DNA of 64,000 bases from NCBI GenBank assembly GCA_037974665.1, contig CM075770.1:98067350-98131349 (forward strand), in the 5' to 3' direction. A model generated the notes under the pieces. The model ran no database searches and was not told where the DNA came from. It saw only the letters and a list, made by a program, of their open reading frames with translations. Position numbers and translations under genes: made by a program. The stretch is from Ehretia macrophylla. Lineage: Eukaryota > Streptophyta > Magnoliopsida > Boraginales > Ehretiaceae. This document shows, one piece after another, positions 9,934 through 20,651 of this stretch (position 1 is the stretch's first letter; every line of letters starts with the position of its first letter).

Positions 9934-10137
9934 TTACCAGGAAAAACCCAATAAGGAAAAACCCTTAGTAAACAAATTTATAGGATTTTCACTTGAGTGT
10001 ACTTGTTGAATATCAATGACACAACTAGTTTGAATCTTATAAACATAGACAAATTTCAAAGATACATGTTTTGTTTCTTCACATTCAATATAGCCAACTT
10101 TGATTTGTGTATTATAGACGTCAAAATTTACAATCAC
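9934..10137 (-). pseudogene. RNase H C-terminal remnant, probably Ty1/copia, copy 1
   Basis: The minus-strand frame contains ETKHVSLKF, then IDIQQVHSSENPINLFTKGF, which matches the conserved end of plant Ty1/copia RNase H (the TKHI...F...Q/YC...DQ/N.ADLFTK pattern). It ends in TAA at 9934. No ATG start or upstream RT exists: the frame runs into unrelated LTR-like sequence at about 10150, so this is a truncated 3' end. Homologous remnants sit at 28773-28977 and 63658-63861. Confidence 0.65.
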
Positions 10138-10263
10138 GAATTTGTAGACACCAACAATCTATACGGTCAAAAGGCAAAGAGAGTGACGTGAGTCTTGACA
10201 CTAGTGTAGTGTCGGCCAAAGATGCTCGAACACTCAAGTCAGTGATTTATTGGGAGGTGTATA

Positions 10264-13205
10264 TGTAACACCCCGATCCCTCACGAGACCGGAGCCCTGA
10301 TCCAAAACCTGAGGTCACGAAAAACGAGAAAAAAGGGACAAAGTTTCCCCTATACTTAGGTCATACCAAAACCTACACTCAGAAGAAATAGCCACAACAA
10401 CAATATACAGATATTCATGCATGCATTTCCTTTACTTACTGAAATACTAAGGTCATAATTCCGATTATCATACCACTCTAATATTTTATACTTATCTAAC
10501 TTAGATATTAAGTTATTCAACCAACTTTAACTTTAAGGTAAACTTATAGTATTCCCCGTTAAAAAGGTAGATTTAGTTTCCTTCCTTTAACAAAATAGAT
10601 TATAACATTCTAGATTAATAGTGCAAAAAGAAACCAAACATTAACTAAGTTATTACAAACCACTATTCTAGGAGAACTTGTCACTTAATTACATGCTTTA
10701 CAACCAAGATATATACAAGGTACGCAGGCCTCAAAAGAATACATAATAATCACAAATTTACATTAAGCAACCAACTAGAACCAACACAAGCACTCAGGGA
10801 GACTCCCGAGCCTCCTCCTCCACAGCCTCGGGAGGAACTGAACCTGCCTCCCCTAAAATGGTTAAAAAGAGGGAATGAGCAAACATTGTTGCTCAGTGAG
10901 GGAGGTGAATAGATATCTGGGGAGTTTTGAAAACCTTTCGTGCAATACAATTAAATCACATAGTCAATAACAAAGGAAAAATTCTAACTCAAAATAAAAA
11001 AGGTTATGTACCACACCTAAATGGACTACATATTCGAACATTAACTACATTTAACTATTTAAAGACAATAAAGCAATCACAATAACTCAGTTAACTTTAT
11101 TAAACTAATATACAATAATGAACTATCTAGCAACCATTAAATAAAGTAATCCAGCACGAGAAGACCAATACAACAGGACAACCCAAGAATACCATTTCAA
11201 GACAATGTGTTATTCAAGAAAACAAGTTAGATAACACACATACAAAAGAATATAGACAATGGTAACTCTCCAAGGACTTAGGGCCCAAGCAAGAGTTACA
11301 CGATAAAAGGATACAGCTCGATAACCCTTATCACTCCAATTTTATCGTGTAACTCTCGCTTGGGCCCTAAGTCCTTAGATACAATTCGATAACCCTTATC
11401 ATTCCAATTCTTTGAATCACGAACCACGAACCTCGATCCACGAACTTAACTCTATATGAAGGCATCTCAAACACTAATGAGTACTCCGGATGTACCCGAT
11501 ACCTACGACCCAGCACCATTTGGCAATCTCTGGACTAAGCGAGTGAGGGAATAAGGTACGGAGCTAGAGTAACCAACCCTGATAAGCCCGATGCTGGCAA
11601 TAGAGGCTCATCGCATCCGCCCCAATGATGAGGTTGCGCAACCATCGAAACGATAACACAAATAACAATAACAATATAAACAAGATAATTCGATAGACAC
11701 ATAATCGAGGGACAACAAAGTAGGTTTCTTTGCACGTAAGTTACAATATATAAGCAACACAACAGCCAATAAATCCACATGAGAAAAGAACTCCAAGCTA
11801 TTATCAACATTAAATCTAACTTTGTGACTTTTCCCCTTGGTCCATTGGTTCAATTTGAAGCACATACGAAACACAAATTACATAATTCACAGACCAACTA
11901 TTCTACCCTTCTAAAGACACTTTATGACACTATTTGAAGCTAGAAAAGTTCATTTTTATCTACATCTATCACAAAAGTCCCAAAAGCCCCTTAGTCACTT
12001 TACACTACAACTACCCAAACCACTCATTAATTCAATGTCATAAAAGCATTTTAGACACTACCTAACATAATAAACATCAATCAAGGCATTCAAACACACC
12101 CGGATAACCAATCTACCTATGGCCTCTTTAGTGTTCAATTCAATTTAAGCAAGTTTATTCAAGTTCTAATCATTTTAAACTCTAACCTAGGTTCAATAAC
12201 ATTTATAGCATCATTAGATATCATACAATTAAGCTCATAATCAAGAATTAACAAAAAGCCCAAAAAAATACTATTCATTGTCTTCTACACATAACCATTT
12301 GCAAGAATTCTCAATCCAATCCAATAAACAACTCAAAGCAAGTCCTTGTAGCTAGTAAGCACTATTATATACAATAAAAAAGCACTATATACACATATAT
12401 CAACAAATCTAAGAATTTCAAAACAAGATAAAAACTTTGAAAATGCAAGAATATGCAATCCCTCACCAACTAAGGGTTGAAGAAGAAAGGATCAAGCTTG
12501 ATTTTCCTTAGACCACCTCCAAAATTCCTAGAAGATCCCCCAATTGTTAGCCCTAAGATTTTTTTTACCTTTTTTCCTTGCCTAAAGGCCGACGGCCTCT
12601 TGGCCTTTTTTGCTTTTATTTTGTGTTATTGTTTTGTGTATTTAGTGTATGTATGTGTATATAAGATATATAGATAGATATATGTAATAGTTGGGCCTTG
12701 TTTTACTTAAGGAAAATGCAAAGCAATCTAGTTTTAAAGCCCAAAGTTGAGCTAAGTTAAAAGAAGCCCAAACAAGCAATCTAGTTTTCTACTATTCATA
12801 CGATACATATAACAATTTTTTTACCCGTCTTCCCGAAGTGTTATGCAAGTAAAAATTATGAACGTATACCCCAAATCACTTATATAATAAGGAAAAAATA
12901 CGAGATCCGTAAAATAAAATATTTTAATTTTTACCCCGGGCTCAGGGCTTGTTTTAAAATGATAAAAACGAGTCTACTAAATGTAAGAAACCATCCCATT
13001 TAATAAAAATATCAAAATAATAGGTTAATTATTTTATTTGGATTTGTTAAATGTTCTTTGCAATTTTTGAAAGAAATATAAAAAGTAAGCTACTAAATAA
13101 ATGTAAGGCTAAAGTAAACACAAATACACATATAAATACTTAAAATAACACATAATTATATGCAAATATGTATAATATGTTACATGCTAGGTCCAGGGTA
13201 TCACA
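10264..13205 (-). mobile_element. Tekay/Del-type solo LTR (2.94 kb), copy A
   Basis: A 2942-bp block with TG...CA ends (plus strand TGTAACACCC ... GGGTATCACA) interrupts sequence that is continuous at 29092-29110. The flanks are GTATA (10259-10263) and ATATA (13206-13210), a 5-bp target duplication with one change. Its plus-strand start closely resembles the reverse complement of the 21954-25217 LTR end, and a central block with the GAGCAA...TTGCTC hairpin matches the LTR of the complete chromovirus at 49305. It is therefore a solo LTR of a related chromovirus in minus orientation. Small open frames inside are noise. Confidence 0.82.
11272..11376. repeat. 37-bp-arm inverted repeat, copy A only
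   Basis: The arms 11272-11308 and 11340-11376 are reverse complements with one mismatch and a 31-base loop. Copy B (about 36698-36740) has a single arm and no inverted partner. Beyond the right arm, a segment starting GATAACCCTTATCA is repeated directly. This is the footprint expected of a local template switch. Confidence 0.8.
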
Positions 13206-13990
13206 ATATAAATATGAGAAGAGGTGAATATAAGGAAGATTAGGGGAACTACTGTAGTAGGAGACACGGAGTATAGGGTAGGCTATTGATAAAGAGGGGG
13301 AAATAGTGAGTATTGCTAGAAGTGGTGAATACTCGATGCCCTTCCCTTGGAGTAGGCGTGGCCTATTTATAGTTATCGGTAGGTCGGGAGCCCATAGACT
13401 CTAGGATTGTATCCCTTGAGAATTCCTATGAATCCATCGTTACTTATCCATTAGAATGATGATAAGGTTAGATCGTACACCTAGTATGTCATTGTCATCC
13501 ACTTACGGTAGATTAGGTAATTGAGTTGTCTTTATGATCTTATATCCTTAGATATCTGAAGAGTTCAAGCCCTATTCGAATTCATCATCGATTATCCATA
13601 AGTAGTGGTATCGATACTCGGGTTCACCTAAGGGCCTTGGCCCACGGTGAGCTTACTATAGGGTATCCCGTGAGCTATTGGACCACATATGTATCATAGT
13701 CCTACTATCATGAGTTGGTAGTAGAACTCATCTTATGGCCTTGGGCTTGTAGTAAGCCTACCATAAGGGTAGCTAGTGATGACCGAATTGTTTATGGATT
13801 ACAGCTCCACCTTTATGGGTTGAAGGGGATCAAATGATCCATCACTGTGGGACCATGGGTTCAAGACCAGTTTTGACTATAACATGTATTACATGCTACA
13901 TTATCTTCATATGATACAATTGGATTGTCTTTGTCGGAGAGTAATTCACATGATTATGAACATAATGCATGACAAATCTCAAGTATATAG
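13206..13990 (-). repeat. W module: LTR-like fragment, copy 1
   Basis: Non-coding module shared with 29105-29883 and 38618-39402 (and 4071-4409 in part). On the minus strand it has a TATA box (ACTATAAATAGGC, 13361-13372), then continues through the Y junction to a TGACTTGAGTGTT signature (10231-10244), which is common in the U5 part of plant Tat/Athila-type LTRs. I infer a decayed minus-strand LTR, but its ends were not found. Confidence 0.4.
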
Positions 13991-14421
13991 TGTAACATCC
14001 TTCTCACATCGATTATGTATAAGATTTATGTTGAGTTTATAATGATTTATATTTACTATTATTACCAAAATGAGCTTAAACATTTTGTGCCAGTTGATTA
14101 GGTTTAATGTGTTAGCAGGTCAATAATTAGGTCTTAGTAATTAAAAGTGGTATTAGAGTAGGCTAGTAGGCAAAAGTGTTGGCTTGACTGCTCCCTGGTA
14201 GTCCTAGGCTGTAGTTTTGTTCTCTTTAGTATGATGAGGACATTACAAATTTAAGGGGAAGATTATGTGATATCCCCTTCTATGTTAGTTATGCATGAGA
14301 TTTGTATTCAATTTATAATGAATTGAGTTTACTACTACTATCAATATCGATTTATGTATTTTTTGGGCCAGTTGATTAGACTCATAGTGCTGGCAGATCA
14401 GTAGTTGAGTCTGGATCATTA
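13991..14421 (+). mobile_element. TRIM-like miniature LTR retrotransposon, copy 2
   Basis: Same architecture as 4410-4840: terminal repeats from 13991 and 14266, a PBS-like TGGTATTAGAG at 14148-14158, and a purine tract ahead of the second repeat. The copia-like LTR at 14430 inserted eight bases beyond its right end. Confidence 0.65.
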
Positions 14422-15058
14422 TATGTATATGTTGTGAATCGTGTATGGTATTTAAAACTTTAATTAAATAAAATACAGCGGAAATTAAATACCCATGCAT
14501 ACGTTCATGACTAATTACGTAGATTACAACATACATAATTAATCAAATTAAATATGCATAATAGATTTATGATTACCTTTGATGATGTCGAATCCATTGT
14601 AGAATCCGAAAGCTCTCCAATTGTGAAGCCTCCGAAAGTATCCACACAGAATCTGCACCCTTAATTGGATTTCACCCCCACTAGATTTTCTAGAGAAATC
14701 CTACATATTGTTCTAACTATAATTTGTGTGCTAGCTAAATCTGTGTCAAAATATTACAATATATAGGAGACATATATGACCTAGGGCCACATATGGACCA
14801 GTCTTAAACAGACCAATCTTGGACTTCACAATAACCAGATCAATATCAAGTTATTACGAGCCTAATTAAATTAATATTAGGACAATCCTAAAATTAATTT
14901 AATGTTTTCTCTAATCCAATTAATTCGCAAATTCTTTTTGTGTGTGACCTCTCGGATTCATAATTAATTGACATCGAAATAATATTAATCCAATTAATGA
15001 TTAATTAGAACTCTTATAATTCAACTTTTGCAAGTCGTGAGTGACACCTAACAGTATA

Positions 15059-16943
15059 TGATCGCTACTTGGTATGTGTTATAAACATGTGCAAAATAAC
15101 CAAGTTTTAATAACCCGCAAGTGCACGGATCTTGTAGTTTAATGTGCAAAGAGTGTGGAATCGTATCCACAGGGAAGCTCGTTAGTTAGTTAGTGAAGTA
15201 GTGTATGAAAGTGTTAAAGTGGTAAGTGACAGTTTGTAGAAGGCGTTTGATTAAACTATACTACAACTAAACTAAACTAACTAAGTAAAATTGGAATACG
15301 AGGGAGATGAATCTAGAGGGATGGACATACAATGAGGCAGTCAATATAGGCTCGGCATCCAGGTTTTCTAATTCTATGCAAGAGGTTAAGCTACAAGCAT
15401 TAACCTAGTCAATTATCTTAGTCTATTAAAATTCCGATTACTAACTCTGATGTAGGTGTCGCTCCATCCTTTGTATGGATCTGTCATTGCAACCTGGCAT
15501 AAATCTATTTCAACTAAGTAATTAACATTTCCTTTCTACTCTAGAGTCATGGTATAACCTATAGTCTCATGGAATCTTAAGCTTATCAAGCTATTGATTC
15601 ATTATTAAAGCATGGATATATGGCACAAAAGTAAAGCCATCATAACGTCTACTGAAAAGTATTACGTATGAAAGACAATAAAGTAAAACAATCATAACGT
15701 CTACTGAAAAGTATTACGTATGAAAGACAATAAAGTAAATCATAACGTCTACTAAAAAGCATTACGAATGGAAGACAATACTAAATTTAAAGTAAGCCAT
15801 ATATTGCAATTGGATTAAATAAACTGAATCCGATACCATATATTAAAAGACTGTCATTTACAATATCCTCCCCTAACTAATAGCTCTACTCAGACATAAT
15901 AATAAATACAAGTAATACAAATAAGAGAGTCAAGAAAGGCTCCCCTGATATGACGACTTTGTATTTCTGATTCCAGGAATTTGAGCAGAGATTCGACGTA
16001 AAATAGTTATTCGGGCGGAACTAATTTCCCCCTAATAAGAGCTACTTGGGCAGAACTTCCCCCGAATAAGAGTTTTTTTATTAAAAGCTATTCGGACAAA
16101 ACTTTCCCCGTATTCTACTAATACTACTAAATTAAGCTAACTAATTAAATAAAACTAAAATTAAAACTAAATTAAACTAATTAACTAATTAAATAAAACA
16201 AATATTAAAATCTAAATTATATATAAAATTCATTCGGGGAGAAGGGTATTTATAGGCAAATTTTGAGAGGCGCACTCGAGCGCCCTTCCTAGAGTGCTCG
16301 AGTGCTCCTGCCTTCATCCGCTGGTTGCGCGACACGTGGCATTTCGAAAGCTGGTAGAAACATCTAGGTAGCGCGCTCGAGGGTGCCTCTGTTGGTTCGC
16401 TGGATTTGAACCACGTGTTTCTTCTGGAAGCTGATGGAATTTTCTGGTCAATGGTACTCGAGCGCCCTTCTATTGACTTTTTGGCTTCGAATTCTGACTT
16501 TGACCGGATCGTTGATCGCGTCATTTCCGGGTATTTTTCACTATTTTGACCCTCCAAACAATGAAATTTGGCTAAAATCACGCACGCAGGGCAAAGTCCT
16601 GCATTTTGCTCAGAAGGCCGTTTCTACCCTAAAAAGTGATATGGTTCGTGAAAAACGGACACATGTCACTATTTGAGATCATCGAGGTCAATATTTTGAG
16701 TATGATTTCGCGCTAGTTTTAGCCAATTTTCTTCTCTACGGGCTCATTCTTCCACCAGTTCCCATGTTTTCCCGTTCCTAACTTCTTGACTTGTAATTTG
16801 GATCTTTTCACGTATGCTTTTTCTCTTTTCGGTATCATCGTACATTACATTAAAAGTCTATAAGTGTTTGCATTTATTCCTAAGTTATGATGCAAACGTA
16901 GTACAAATATAATGGTTTGAGTGCTGCAAATACAGTCACATCA
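15059..16943 (-). repeat. 3' LTR of the gag-only element, copy A
   Basis: The LTR is 1885 bp with TGAT...ATCA ends. It contains a three-unit minisatellite (15638-15779), AT-rich ACTAA/TTAAA tracts (about 16130-16200) and a CG-rich patch with repeated CTCGAG palindromes (about 16265-16470). Confidence 0.85.
15638..15779. repeat. Three-unit minisatellite in LTR
   Basis: Three tandem units of about 47-51 bp, each with ATAACGTCTACT(G/A)AAAAG and ATTACG(T/A)ATG. The 3' LTR of copy B also has three (41052-41195), while both 5' LTRs have two (21233-21325 and 46610-46701). Confidence 0.85.
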
Positions 16944-18926
16944 ACATCTCCAAACCTAAACCTTGTTTGTCCTCAAGCAAGACTATCTTAAAAACATATT
17001 CAAAGTGAATTTTCAGAAAATGTTTACAAGTCAAAACAAATGAAATCAATCTATCTTATGTTTTTGTCACAAATTTTTCCAACATGAAACATGAGAAATG
17101 CAATTCACTATCTTTAACCTATTCATCAATTGATGACAAACATGATAAGAGAACCGTGTACATAGTTTTATCAAATAGATACTCTTCTTGGAAATAGACT
17201 ATTGATTGCTTCGGAGTACATATTTAGAAGTAAGCTAAGCAAATTAAGTTTATTCAATTCCTAACTTTCAAGTCATGCAAATAGATTGGACTTTGATATT
17301 CTCACCTTATTTGTAATCCAACTCTTGATCATACCTTAACCCTTTTTACATTTGCCAGAAAATATAAAAGTACATATTTCTACTATCTTTTTGTAGTGTT
17401 TAGTTTCTTTTGCTTTCTGGATATCCTATGTAGCGGGCTTTAAGGCCAACAATCCCCTACCATTATGACTGAAGTTGTCAGATTTTAAAGGGACCCCTAC
17501 GTGCCTTAATCACTCGAAATATCAAGGTTCGAAACCTTACACTATAGCACATATCCCAAATTACAACGTCTAAGATAATGGTGCTTACAGATTTACAACA
17601 TATTTATACCAAAATTATTCAACAAAGGTACGTATAACTCTTTTTCTTTTTTTCTTTTTTTAATTGTTTTCTTTGTTTTTTTTTTTTTTCAGAGTGTACA
17701 GAGTAACAGAACATAATGTACAGACATGGCATAAAGGTTCATGTTTCAATCACAAGAAGTTTTCATAACAAACGGTAATCATATCTCAGTCCTTTCATAA
17801 TCACATACCCATCAATTCAAGCAAAGAAGAACAGCTAGGCTTACTAATTAATATAGTAACCCAAAGTTTTTCTTACAGAATTTCCTCAGAGTTTTTTCAC
17901 AGTACATAGCTAACAACATAGGTTCTCAAATCATCTAAATCATCTTCCTTTAAACTAGTAGGGTAGCAACCTACTCTTTTTATGAACAAAATTGTGTATT
18001 TCTTGCATATTTTGAAAAATATTTTCATGAAATAAATGCACCCCTACACTGAAACTTTGCTTGTCCTCAAGTAAATAGTAATGTAAGACAGTGAGAGTGT
18101 AATATGCAAGTAATATAATAATGACAAATACTACATCCCCAAACCTATGGTTTGCTTACTCTACAGCGCATGTTGATTAGGTATAAAGGGAAATGTAGTA
18201 AGGAAAGATATCACCTGATGTGAAGTATTTCTATATTGATGTCAAAGATTTTCTACTATCTTTTGCCAAAAGATGTATCATTCTACAATTAAATATTAGT
18301 AGAAAAAGCATTTTACAGATTATCATCAACAACAAAAAAAAAATAGTTTGTTATACTAAATAAATTAAAATAGTCAAACAAATATATAGGGGAGAAACCA
18401 AAAAGAAATATGGTCAAGGAAAATAACTAATATATTAAGCAAATAATTTAATTACCCAGACCATTTATACTATTTTGGGGTTCTAGAGTTTTAAACTAAA
18501 ACATTAAAGCATTTTAAAAAGAACACTATGTTGCCTCTTAGTAGTAGCGCTAAGTTTATCATCTTCAGCCAGATTGCAAAAATCACACAGACATAAAATA
18601 AACATACATAATAAGAAAGTATTTAAAAATCTAGGTTGCCTCCTAGTAGCCCTGAGTTTTATGCCCTCAACCAAGCGCAAATGTTAAAGCCTTCTATGTT
18701 TAAAATTCTTCGATACATATTGCCTGATAATCATTTCAGTTCAGTTTTTGAATGGAAAAGGATCATGCAACAGATGATAGTTCTTTGTTCCTACAGAACG
18801 TGATTTTTCCAACTCACCATAAAAAGGTAACAATTCCCATCCCAATGTGATATGTGTGGGAATGTTCATGATAATGTTAACAAGGGCCATAGTTTCTTGT
18901 AACACAGTGTATCCCATTTGGTCAAC
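16944..18926 (-). other. 3' non-coding interior of the gag-only element, copy A
   Basis: No coding region. Next to the LTR, on the minus strand, lies CTTGAGGACAAACAAGG...GGTTTGGAGATGT, the 3' polypurine region typical of Athila/Tat elements. A second, similar signal occurs at about 18040-18075. A pyrimidine-rich tract ending TTTTTTCAG lies at about 17640-17691 on the plus strand. Confidence 0.6.
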
Positions 18927-20419
18927 TCATAAGTTAAAAGATATATGCAACAAATTGTTCAGAAATGGGTCAAATCCAAATTGTGCCTCCATGGGTAATG
19001 TTGTGAACTTCACAATAGAGGAAGGCACATCAAATGAAGAACTGAGATGAATTTCAACAGGAGAGAGAGTGTTATAGTCAGTTGAAAAGGACTTGGAAGT
19101 ATTGGACTCATTCTCTCGTTCAATTTGATACAAAAGTCGTTCAGTCTCATTAACATCTTTTTCAGGTGTCAAAAAGGATGTAGGAATTACAGTAGACTCA
19201 ACAGACTCATCTGACAAGAGTGTGGGTTCTATGGAAGTGGGTATACCTATTTTTCCGAAAGATGAATTAGAGTCGGGTTGAGTCATGATTTTACTAAGGT
19301 CATCATGTCCTTCTAAGTAAGGCATTTCACTTTCTTTTCCCTCAAATTCATTTTCCCTATCAGATTTCTCCCAAATAATCTTGCTCATTTCATCAGTCTA
19401 TTCAAATGTTATTTCATCAAAGGGGTTCACAACAGATTGAATGTGATGCTGATCATTAGTCCAACTAAGTGCATTATCGACTAGTTGGTCTAAAGATTGA
19501 AGCATGTGAGCATTGGTTTGGACAAGTTGAGAAAGTTGGTCAAACTTGTCACTAACTATGGATTCAGGAGGAGTAGAGTCAATCCAATCATCCTGCTGGT
19601 CATTTTGTTTGAAAAGATTAAGGATAAGGTCAACAAAAGATTCAGATTGAAAAGGTACAGGGACTTGACTTTCAAAGCTTTGAGAAAAAATTTCTTGACT
19701 CCAAAATGATATCTATTTTTGCCATTCTGGAGTGTGTGCCTCAGACATATTGTCTACCTCATTTCTAGTGTTACACTCTCTACCCTGATTATCTCCCTTA
19801 AACACTTCTATTTCCTCAACAACCTGGTTTTGGATAGTTTTGTGATGAATGAAACTATATTGGTCTTGTGAACTCATGACAGGTTGAATAGAGTGTTCGT
19901 CTTTTTTCCACCCATTCGTGCTCTCGGCTAGCTGACTGATTTGGTCTTGTAGCCTATCTATGGATTGATGATTAGATTCGATGAGTTAGACAAGTTGGCC
20001 AAACTTGTCGTCGAAGTTTGGTGATCAGGAGAAGAAAATTCAACCGAGTTAGGATAGCAAAAGTTTTGTTTGAAAGAATTACTTTGAAAGCTTTCACAAA
20101 ACTCATAAGAATTGGGGTTTTGAGATGCACTATTTTCAAAATTTTGAGGCAGAAAAGATGCATCATTTTTGTACCAAAATGAATTTTGATGATTTTGCTA
20201 CTCCGGGTTATATGCATTTGAGTACAAATCATTGTTATAAAAATAACCATAAGTAGTAGAATCATAACTGTCAAAGAACTTGGGATTTTGGTGACAATTT
20301 TCAAAGGTATGCCCAAATTGAGAACAAAGTTCCCACGTATTTGGGATAGGGGTTGGGTTAAGTTCATTAAAAGCCCATTGATCGTATGAACCATAAAAAT
20401 GAGTCATATTTTCGATCAT
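18927..20419 (-). pseudogene. Gag-like relic ORF of the gag-only element, copy A
   Basis: The minus-strand remains of one long frame are 20419-20198 (73 aa, with NTWELCSQFGHTFENC) and 19388-18927 (153 aa, acidic and Ser-rich), joined by a stretch with stops and frameshifts. A TAG ends the first piece where copy B has Trp. The CSQFGHTFENC motif is a zinc knuckle missing its first Cys (Trp in its place). Downstream are Gln/Asp-rich heptad-like repeats (QLVxLVxxN...QSIDxLxDQI, clear in copy B). It was probably a gag-like structural protein and is now non-functional. No polymerase domains follow. Confidence 0.6.
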
Positions 20420-20627
20420 CTAAAGTTCCAAAACATTTTATGCAACTAATATACTATACAAACAATAATATAATTTATACAGTTTAAAATAAGTATAGAC
20501 AATGTAAACAATAATTATGACACTTAAACAACAGTTTTAAAACAAGTATAGACAATATAGACAATAATTACAACACTTTAAACAAGTTCACATAATACTT
20601 TTATCAATAACTAAACTAGACCGCGCT

Positions 20628-20645
20628 TCCCCTGCAACGGCGCCA
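20628..20645 (-). other. tRNA-Asp primer-binding site, copy A
   Basis: The minus strand reads TGGCGCCGTTGCAGGGGA, one base from the widespread plant tRNA-Asp PBS TGGCGCCGTTGCCGGGGA. It lies 6 bases inside the right LTR. It fixes the element orientation and supports the Athila/Tat assignment. Confidence 0.85.
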
Positions 20646-20651
20646 AAAACA

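Noticed and set aside
12477-12677. 66-codon frame with a hydrophobic C-terminus, also at 37836-38036
   Set aside because: It is inside a Tekay solo LTR with no start context or homologue recognised. Its conservation reflects duplication.
10264-13205. DNA transposon with terminal inverted repeats TGTAACACCC/TGTGATACCC
   Set aside because: The ends match LTR termini of related elements in the window, the target duplication is 5 bp, and the central block is homologous to the chromovirus LTR, so a solo LTR explains it better.
17639-17700. Polypyrimidine tract ending TTTTTTCAG as a 3' splice site
   Set aside because: It is on the plus strand of a minus-strand element, with no exon-like frame downstream. 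Low complexity is sufficient explanation.
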